Source of the DNA: Tetradesmus obliquus | Lineage: Eukaryota > Chlorophyta > Chlorophyceae > Sphaeropleales > Scenedesmaceae | Direction: 5' to 3' | DNA: 64,000 nucleotides | Assembly: GCA_030272155.1 (NCBI GenBank) | Contig: CP126192.1 | Coordinates: 7,536,501-7,600,500 of the forward strand | Shown: piece after piece, positions 55,494 to 64,000 of the stretch | Layout: the number at the start of each line of letters is the position of its first letter | Position numbering within the stretch: the first letter of the stretch is position 1 | Made by a program: the position numbers and the translations under genes | The notes under the pieces: generated by a model | The model's database searches: none | The model's input: only the letters and a program-made list of their open reading frames with translations | What the model was told of the DNA's origin: nothing

Positions 55494-58400
55494 CTACTCC
55501 ACGGTCTTCTTGGGCTCGCCAGGCGTAGGCGCTCCCCTCAGCTGCTACAAGGTCTACGAGAAGGCAGCGCTTCAGGCCCGGCACTGGCTCAACATCTCTA
55601 GAGAGTGTTGCATCCTCTCTCGATTGCAAGAGGCCAGGTGAGCTGCCTGTGCAGCGACAGCAGGCCTGATCTGTGCACAACAGTAGTCCCGAGCCCTAGG
55701 CTACCTGCCTGCCTTGCAATGGACAGGCAGCAATCACAGCGCGGTATGGCAGCCAAACAACGCTTCTGAACTACAACAGTCTGCTTCACTTGTCTCCTGC
55801 AGGATACATGGCGTGGTGCAGCTCATCAGCGTGGCAGACACGCCACAGCACTTCAGCCTGCAGTTCAAGCCATGTTTGGGCGGGAACCTGTACCAGGCCA
55901 TTGAGCGCAAGGAGTTCTGCGATGAGGCGCTCCTCTGCACGAAGGTATGAGCTGTCTCACCTATTTGAAAGCCCAGCATAACAACATAGGCGGCAGCTGT
56001 CCAGCAGCACGGATGGGGCAGGTGTGGTGCAGCAGAAAGGGCAGGCAGCTGCTGCTGATAATATTGCTGCTTTCCTGCAAGCTGTGGAGGGATTTTCCCC
56101 TGCCGCTAAGCTGTGGTAACGCAGCTGTAGTACCGCCTAGCAGTTTCCTCCTTTCTCTCGCAAGCCCTGCCTTGCGCATGCACATCCTGCACATACTCGC
56201 TCATTTCCCGCCTCTAATCCTCAACTCCTGCACACATCCTCTCCTCAACTCCCCACCCCCAGGTGATCATCCCACTGCTGCGCGTCCTGGAGCAGCTGCA
56301 TGCACGTGGCATCATCCACAGGGACATCAAGCCAGAGAACATCTTCTTTGAGGGCGATGGCACGCTGGTGCTAGGCGACTTTGGCCTGGCCATCGACAGC
56401 AGCAGCGACAAGCCATGCAGCAGAGTGGGCACACACGACTACATGGCCCCAGAGGTAAGTGTAATGCTGCTCAGTTGTTGATGCCACATACACAGCATAT
56501 GATCCGGCGCTCCGTCCTGCCTTTGTTGCTGTCTGTTTGTGTTCCTGCAAGTTCCTCAGTGCCTGTTTGGGCGCTCTCCACCCTGTGAGTGCTTGGCCGC
56601 CTTTCCTGCAAGTGCACCTCACCTCCTGCTACACCACAGTGCACAGATACAGCAGCTCTGCACCTGCACACCACCCTCTGACTGGCATCACCTCCCTGCA
56701 CCCGCTTCACACCTTTGACATGCACACACTCACATCTGCATCACACTCCTCACCACCCCCTGCAGGTCATGGCACAGCCCTCCGCAGATATGCTGGCCCT
56801 GCGCAACATCCCGAGGACGCTGCTGCGCCCCTACAGCAGCGCTGTCGACATCTGGGCCCTGGGCATCCTCGTGCATGAGGCCCTCACTGGCTGCACACCG
56901 TTCTCCCATCCAGATGCAGCAGTAGTGGCGCTCAAGACGCAGTTTGGGGCGCCCTGCAAGCTGCCAGACCATGTCAGCGCAGAATGCCAGGCGTTTGTAG
57001 ATGCTGTGCTGCACAAGCAGCCTGGCAAGCGACCCAGCGCTGCTGTGCTGCTGCAGCATCCGTGGCTGCAGCAGCACATGGCAGAGGCAGAGCTGGCAGC
57101 CAAGCCTTGCAGGTGGGTCAGGTTGCTGATGTGTTTGTAGTGTGTTTTTGAATGACAAGCTGGTGCGCGCCTTGCTTGACAATTGTGTTCATCAACCACG
57201 GAGTGTGCATGCGGGTTTTGTGATGGCTGTGTGCACAAGGACAACAGTCCGGTTTTATCAGCAGCAACCGCATCATCGCAGGTTCCCTGCAACAGCTGGC
57301 CTTCTGCTGACATTCTCGGGCTGTGCTACTTGCAGGTACTCCTGTGCGCTGCAGCGCCGCATGAGCAGCAACCTGACAGACCGCACACGCTCGAGCAACG
57401 ACTCCTGCAGCAGCAACAGCAGCGAGTCCAACAGCAGCAGCAGGAGCAGCAGCAGCAGCTGCAGCATTGCAGCCACGTCTGCAAACGAGGACACCAGCTG
57501 CTGCACTGCCACAGGCAGCACTGTAGCTGCACCTGCAGTTTGCACCCTGGAACCAGCCACATCTACTTCTGCTACCTGCGCAGCACCCTGCGCTACGAAC
57601 TCTGCATCATCCAAGCATGCTGCGCTTGCAGCATCGGCACACCTGGCAGCCGCATCCATGAATGACAGTGCGATAGCCAGCAGCAACTGCGCAGCGGTGT
57701 ATGGCTTCGCCTGCCCCAAGCAGCAGCAGCAAGTGCAGCCGCAGGCGAAGCAGCAGCTGGTCAGCGCTCCGACAGGCGCGCAGCGCAGCACTGTGTTTGA
57801 GCAGCGCTCAACAACCATCACCCTGCCCAACAACAGCAGCGCGTCCTCCTGCAGGATCGGCGGTACAGGTAGCGGCTGCAGCAGCAGCAGCAGCGCCGAG
57901 CGCATCCCTGTGCTGCAGCTGGTGCTGGTGCCAGCGCTGTCTGCGCCCTCCATGCTTTTGGAGCCACGTGCAGCAGCAGCACACACACGCTGCATCCCAC
58001 AATCAAACAGTCCCCAATCTGCTGCTGTGGCGGCTGCAGCAGGCGCAGCTGGCAGCTTTCCTGCAATCGTGCCAGCAGCAGCAGCAACATCAAGTGCTGC
58101 TGCTGCTGTTGTTCCTGGTGGCCTTTGCCAGCTCAGGGTCGGCTCCTGGAGCCCTGACAGTCCTGCAAGGTGTGTGGCTGCTGCTGCTGCTGCTGCTGCT
58201 GCTGAGGATGATGCAGCAAGCTGCAGCAAGCCAGCAGGCGCCAGGTTGCAGCAGCAGACTGTCACAGCGGCCGGCGCAATGGGGGCCCACAGGGTGCCTG
58301 CAGCCGCTGCTTGTGCTGTTGCGGCAGCTGCAGCGGCTGGCGCGTCTGCTGCTGCGGCGGCAGCAGCAGCGCCATCAGTCAAGTCGCTGCTGTCGCCCGA

Positions 58401-59040
58401 GAGGACTCCTGTCAGCCTGCGCCGCTTGCGCAGCGATGTTGCACCAGGATCTAGGGGCAGGTGCCACTCAACTGACCTTGTGCTGGGCTCTGAGGGGCGT
58501 GCAGCAGCAGCAGGGGCCGCAGCACGGGCCGCAGCAGCTGCAGCGCGTGCTGCAAGCTGCATCAGCCCTGCGGCAAGGCCCCCTCCTGCTGCTGCGAGCC
58601 TCGCTCCCAACGGCATAGCAGCTGGCCTGCTTACAACTGGCAGCAGCAGCGGCAGGGAGGCGTTGCCGCCGGCCTCGCCTGGCATGCAGCTGAGCAAGAG
58701 CATGCCGCGTGAACCGGCTTCGCTGCTTGAGCAGGCTGTGCTGCCGCTGCCTCAGCAGAGCCCCAGCAAGGCTTGCAGGATGATGAAGGGCGTCTGCAAG
58801 AAGGTGAGAGGCAGCAGGATGTGTAGTGAAGGACACATTTAGTATGCAGTGGCCTTGCAGGAAACACTCTTGTTTGACAAGTGGTACGTTGCAAACAGCT
58901 TGCACTGTTCAGCACGCAAGATATAGCTTAGTTCTAGAAGTCATGAATGCCTCTCAGCTGAGACCCCACTTCTGCTGCTGCTTGTTGCCCTGCAGATGCT
59001 GCATGTGTTGAGGCACACACAGCCGGGCCAGGCGTACTGA
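55494..59040 (+). CDS. Serine/threonine protein kinase (5' end unresolved)
   Basis: Exons 55494-55637, 55803-55944, 56263-56454, 56766-57112, 57336-58803 and 58996-59040 join in frame. The kinase domain shows YSTVFLG (end of the Gly loop), YKVYEK (probable ATP-binding Lys), catalytic HRDIKPEN, DFGLAID (DFG), THDYMAPE (APE) and VDIWALGILVHEALTG, so an active Ser/Thr kinase is expected. The activation segment after APE carries an insert (SADMLALRNIPRTLLRPYSS) before VDIW, seen in some algal kinases. A 490-residue Ala/Ser/Cys-rich tail follows, with patches SMPREPASLLEQAVLPL and RMMKGVCKK just before a 14-residue final exon (MLHVLRHTQPGQAY). The substrate is unknown. Its introns carry no exon copies. 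Confidence 0.85.
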
Positions 59041-60067
59041 GCACGCCTTGCAGCCCTGCGCTTGCTGCATGCAGCAGCTGCAGTGGAGCTTCTGTGTGGT
59101 TGAAGAATCTTCATCAAAGCATGCAAGGGATGTGTGGGCGGCAGTGTGTGCGCGTGCCTGGCTGCTGCTTGTGCAAGCACATGCGCATGTGCATAGCATC
59201 ATTCTGTCGTTTTTGGAGTTGTGCGCTGCTGTGTCACTTGCAAGCAGCTGTGCGCACGCGTGTCTAGTGGTGGGCGAGCAGTGGCTGGTGCTGTAGCCTT
59301 CAGGTGAAGATATCTGGTGCGAGAGAGCAAGCACTGGGATGCCTCAATGAAGCATTTGGATTGGCAGTTAATCCGCGGCTGGCTCGTTGCTGGCAGAGTG
59401 CAGCTCTGGCTGAGGTTGCCGCGGCTGTTGTGGCACGTTCTTGCATGCTGTCATGCGTTAGGAGTGGCGTTGCGGGCGTGATGCTGAAGTGCAGAGGGTG
59501 CATGTGCTGGCATGCACACGCTGCATTGCTATATGCAGCAGCCTACCATGGGTGAGCCGCGCATCTGTGCCCTGGTAAGTATTCTTTGGTCCTGCTGCTG
59601 GTAATGGCAGCGGCTTCCAGTTGAAGGCTTGACTTTTTAGGGTTTGTGTGTCTGCTTGTTGTGGCGCCATACACAGCATTTTGCTGTGTAGCGTGGCGTG
59701 CATGCTAAGGCTAGGATAGAGAGCGGCCTCTGTCGATGCTGTCTGCAGAACATCTGCTCCTTCCTTGAGACGCATGTGCTATTTTTGTGCTCAGTGATAG
59801 CCTCATGTAGCACACCAACAGACAGCTGCAGCAGCCAACCAGATCCGCTGTGCTGTGTGTTGTGCTTGAGTGGGGCGTGATACGCTACTTGTCGGCCTGT
59901 GTCTGCTGTTTCCACACTGGCTTACATGCTGCAAGCCGCAGCAGCAACTTGCTGACTGCAGCCTGCAGCAACAAAAGCCAGGTGTTGGCTGTGCTGTGTT
60001 AGTTGAGCGCAGAGTGGCGAGCATGCGAGGCAGTGGCTTGCTTGGCGTAGCCTGGCCAGACAGCATT

Positions 60068-60140
60068 GTTTGACTGGTCAAACATCAGTAATCTGGGCCA
60101 GTCAAACCACATTTGACTGGTCAAACACTGTTTGACTAGG
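60068..60140. repeat. Cluster of TTTGAC palindromes
   Basis: TTTGACTGGTCAAA appears at 60069-60082 and 60112-60125, with half copies CCAGTCAAAC near 60099 and TTTGACTAGG near 60131. The arms TTTGAC and GTCAAA are inverted around two bases. The core TTGAC is the W-box word recognised by WRKY factors in plants. Confidence 0.55.
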
Positions 60141-61395
60141 CAGACTATCAGAGAGTGACATGCAGCAGCATGCGTGTTGGTGCAGAATGGGTTGCGCATG
60201 TGGACCGCACCAGCAGCAGCTGCTGCAGCTGCAGTGCACGTTGCTTGTGTGCACTTGACCTCAGCACCTGTCTGTTCCAGAAGAGTTTTGTGGCAGGCAG
60301 CCCTCTGGTTGCTTTTGCTGTGGTCTGCTGGGTATATGTATACGAACGGGACTGTTATCAACATGGCTGCTTCACTGGGGACAGTTGCAGCAGATGCAGC
60401 TGCACAGCTAGCCACAAGCCTTCCGATGACTAGGCTGTGTGCTCAGCTGTGCGCTGCATTCTGTTTGTGCTGGTTTTCAGGCTGACTCAGCTACAGCCAG
60501 ACTGCCAGACTGACAGCAGGTAGAAGCAGCAGTGACTTGAGACAGGCAGGCATGCTGCCGAAGTTTTTGGCAGCGCGGCGTTGCACGGTTGCGGCAGCGC
60601 ACACCGGCTTGCACCTGGCGAGCCGCATGATTGCGTGTGCTTGCAGCATTGGAGTGAGTAGGTGTAGTGACGGTACTGCTGCTGCATGGTGGTGCCGCCG
60701 CATTGCATGCAGGATGGGTGTGCTGCGGCGGCACCCTTGCTGCTGCGGGGAACCGAAGTTTGGTGCAGGAAACAACTGCACCAAGTTGGCCGTTCTTCTG
60801 CTATCTGCGACCAGGCAGCAGAGGTGTTCTGTTATGCATGTGTATGCACTCGTGGCGTGTCTTTGGGCACCAATGCGGCATTGATTTGACCAGGTGTAGC
60901 TCTATGACTGCTGCTTGAGTCACTGCTGTCTTGCAAAACTTGTCACGCGTGCTGCCACAGCTTGACGTAGCGATATCTAGCCACTTTATATACGGCCTTC
61001 TGAAAACGGGCGCTCATTGGTTTCGTGCTGTTCTTTGCGTCTGTGCATGCGTGCCTGTGGCATCACCTGATGCTGCATTTGGCACCTGGCTGCCCACTAT
61101 GATCGGCAGTCCAGCTTGCATGGGATGCTAGGTGCTTAATTTTGAGGTTTGGGGCTGGGCGCTGAGCGGTTAATGAGCTGCCTCCGTGCCTGCGCCTTCC
61201 TCACCCGTGATTCTTGCGTGCTTCTGCATCTGGGGTAGTGTCCAGGCCAGAACATTAGATAGCTATGTGGCGGTTGCTGTTCACGGTGTGCGTAGCTCTG
61301 GCAAGCAGTCAGGTGTGATGCTGCTGGGCTTTTACTGTGGCTGCTAGTGTCAGGCCTGGGTTTGAACACGTGCGCTGAGTGTTATAACAGGCATA

Positions 61396-61431
61396 TGTGT
61401 GTGGGTGTGGGTGTGTGTGTGGGTGTGTGTC
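61396..61431. repeat. TG-rich microsatellite
   Basis: An impure run of GTGTGTGGG and GTGTGT units. No telomere-type TTTAGGG or TTTTAGGG repeat is present, so it is a simple microsatellite. Confidence 0.8.
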
Positions 61432-64000
61432 TGATGCCTTGCGCTCTGGTGATGCAGCACTTCCGCCGTTGATGACAGAAAGGCTGTTCAGGCAGGTGGT
61501 GTGCATATGTGAACGCTGTTGTACGGTGTTGATGCAGCTGTTTGGAAGGCTTGGTTGTGTTGCCTGCTCAGTCATTGGCTGCTGAGGCAAGCTACCAGCC
61601 CCAGAGTTTATTGAGGCTTTTCGTGAACAGCAGATCGCATCCCAACGCATTTGGAAGAAGCATGACCTGATGCATGTCGTACAGAGGTGCTTTTGCTGTT
61701 GCCAAACTCATGACAGGTTGTACGGTTACTATGTTGACAGCTGTTGCAGGCCCCGGTCACGTTGTAGTTGCGGCTGCCTGCTGCCTCGTTTTGCCTGTTG
61801 CTGCTGCTAGATAGATAGATGCATGGTGTACACAGACAGTTGTGTACGTTGCTGAATGTTGGCTGGTCGTCTGTATATACAGGAGCAGTGCAGCTGCTGG
61901 CTGCTGTTGAAAGCACCTCAACTGCACTTGTCGCCAAACATCAAAGGGCGTTTGTTTTGCCGTTTGCCGTGGACGGTCTGGTTGTATATGCGTTGTGTGC
62001 GGTCCCATTCCAGTGTTGATGCTTTGTGTTGTTTGGTATCCTCTGTAGGTTATTATTAGGTCCTATGCCAGGTGTGACCCTTCCCTGGCTGTGTTTGTTT
62101 GTTTGGTAGCCCCTTTTGGCTGTAGTTTAAACAGCGCATTGTTAGCATTGATGTGTGTAGAACATACTTGGCGGCTCAGGTTACTGTTACTGTTATGTGC
62201 GGCGCTGCTTTTGATGACAGGCCTCAGCTCGTGCTGTGTGTGTGCGTGTGTTATTAAACGTCTGTGGCTGGTCTGTGGGTACGGTTGGGTGTGCAGCTTG
62301 TCAGGCTGTGGTTGATGCTGAGCTTGTGTAGCATGATGGCACGTGTTTGGAGCTTCCGGCTGTTGCGTTGCGAGCAGGGCGGTTGCAGCTGCAGTGGTAG
62401 ACGTAGCTGTTGGTACGGCTGCAGCTCCTGTGCTGCCCATACTACCCAATGCTTCGGCTGTTTTCTTTCGAACTGGTGTTTGGTCTTGCCATGTTGTCTG
62501 TGGCATTGGGCGCTACACACAACAGCGCTGTTTGAAACAGGGCTCCAGGTCTTTGCCGCCATAATAGTGCCGCCTGCAGCACGTGTACATTTTTATGTGT
62601 GTGGGCACTGACTTGGCATGTGGCAAAGGCCTGTTGTGCAGCTACAACACTCTTTATTTTGCAATTGGCTTCACTGCTGTTGCCTCGATCGCCTCCTGAG
62701 TCTGTTTGAGACCCAAGGCGTCAGCTTCAGATGCGGCACACCTGTTGCGCATACATACACACACTTGAAGCACCATCGCCAGCTCCTTACATCCATATGC
62801 ATCCCCGCTGTCTCTTTTGCACACGCGCACTTAGTGCATGTGGCAGTTCTATGCAAGGTGCGTGCAGTGCTACTGGCTTTGGGAGCTTTTGTGGGGCGGT
62901 TCACTGTTGCCCACGTGGCGCACACTACGTGGTTGTTGCGGCTGAATCAATGCATGGCCAACAGTAAAGCTCGTTGGTTTTATGAATGAAAGGGCACAAC
63001 GGGGCGCCAGTGCATGTCTGTTGTGTAGCTGGCAGCTACCCCTGTTTGCTGCCCACCAATCAGACCAGTACTGCTTTTACTTGTGCGCATACTACGTCTC
63101 AGGCCGCCCCAGCTGTGCTGAGATGAGACTGCTACTAACCTAGTGTTGTGTAGGGGCCCAGGTCTGTATATGCTGGGTGGTTGTGCACTTGCCGTGCTGC
63201 GCAAAGCCCTCCTAAAGATGCTGTCCTCAGGCAGACAGCCAGGCACAGCCACTGCATCACACATGCACTGATACCATCACCTGTGTTTGGCTACTTGCAG
63301 TGCGGAGTTGACGTTATGGCCATGTTGTGGTCTTACTGTTCAGTTGCATGCATAACACACCGGTTCTTCCACCTATACATAAACCCATGCTACATAATGA
63401 CAGCAGTGCTGCCACCTTCATGGTGAGGTACTGCTGTCGAGTTTGAAGCGTTTTGAATGATGTTTCAGGCCCTGAGATGGTCTGATTGCCCGATGGTGGG
63501 CTGTGGGCTGGCAGTGGTGGGCTGCAGCTGATCAGCATATTGACTGTTTGAACAGGCGTGCTGGCAGCTGCAGCAACGTACTAAGGACTGCTTCTACACC
63601 ATACAATCCTGTCAGAGGAGCGCTGCGGTGTTGAGACAAAGAATGGTTACTGTTGAAAGCAGAAGGCGTCGTTGTTGTCGCAGACGGGCTGTACGGCGTC
63701 TGCGGAAGAGCAGGGATGTGCTGTGTTATCTGAGCATTGCTCCTTGAGCTGTTGCAACCAGGTGCATGCGTTGGTATTCTTGTTTGTTCTGGTGATGCCA
63801 TGCTGTGATAACAGGACGCTAGTATTTGTTGGCAGCTGGGCAGGCACAGAGATGGATGCATGGCAGAAAATGTGTACAGTATCAGGTTGACAAGCGTAAC
63901 AGTTGAGGTTATATTCCAAAACGTCAAGACCTATGATGGCGTGCGTATGCCGCTGCTGTCAGCACTTGTAGAACTGTCAGACGGTGTGCTGTGCTCTGTG

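Larger units (their letters stand above)
59041..64000 (+). other. Gene-poor G+T-rich region downstream of the kinase
   Basis: I find no convincing exon on either strand. The + strand is G+T-rich and, on a manual scan, contains no TGTAA, although the reverse strand does (for example near 59922 and 62788). This would fit a very long kinase 3'UTR or an intron of a further gene. Scattered frames such as 62506-62063 on the - strand have skewed composition and look like shadows of that bias. Confidence 0.4.

Noticed and set aside
61396-61431. Telomere-like tract
   Set aside because: Only TG and TGGG units, no plant or algal telomere repeat.
62063-62506. 147-codon hydrophilic - strand frame
   Set aside because: Its Thr/Gln/His-rich make-up follows from the G+T skew of the + strand; no domain.

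Overview
The window looks like nuclear DNA of a green alga. I infer a chlorophyte, most like the Scenedesmus/Tetradesmus group of the Sphaeropleales, but no marker gene confirms this. The evidence is small exons split by GT-AG introns, very frequent CTGCAG|G acceptors, long CAG/CTG trinucleotide tracts that give poly-Gln, poly-Ala and poly-Ser in proteins, and a plant-type plastid glutathione reductase. TGTAA, the usual green-algal polyadenylation signal, follows several stop codons.

Layout. (1) 1-2214, + strand: the last exon of a Gln/Ser-rich protein. (2) 2990-9846, - strand: a complete 11-exon glutathione reductase. (3) 10642-12974, - strand: a GNAT acetyltransferase. (4) 13734-17541, - strand: a leucine-rich-repeat protein. 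(5) 22723-23928, - strand: a Gln/Ala-rich protein, probably with a 3'UTR of about 4.7 kb. (6) 25364-47205, - strand: a 22-kb gene for phosphatidylinositol 4-kinase III alpha with about 32 exons. (7) 48318-52017, + strand: an unrecognised, probably plastid membrane protein with six exons. (8) 55494-59040, + strand: a Ser/Thr protein kinase whose first exon is not resolved. The rest (17.6-22.7, 24.1-25.3, 47.2-48.3, 52.0-55.2 and 59.0-64.0 kb) holds UTR-like or intergenic DNA. The neighbours share no evident pathway and form an ordinary mixed nuclear neighbourhood.

The striking feature is not a gene but a pattern. The introns and 3' flanks of glutathione reductase, GNAT, PI4K and the membrane protein are filled with tandem, diverged, partial copies of the neighbouring exon edges. 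Copies of an exon's 5' edge carry their own (CTG)n-CAG acceptor. Copies of its 3' edge carry their own GTGAGT-like donor. I count more than 60 partial copies. The kinase gene has normal introns without copies. One PI4K intron (38296-38509) has exactly the structure expected if tandem duplication of an AG|GT-containing exon piece made a new intron. Together this looks like a locus caught in the act of intron creation and remodelling by trinucleotide-rich tandem duplication.
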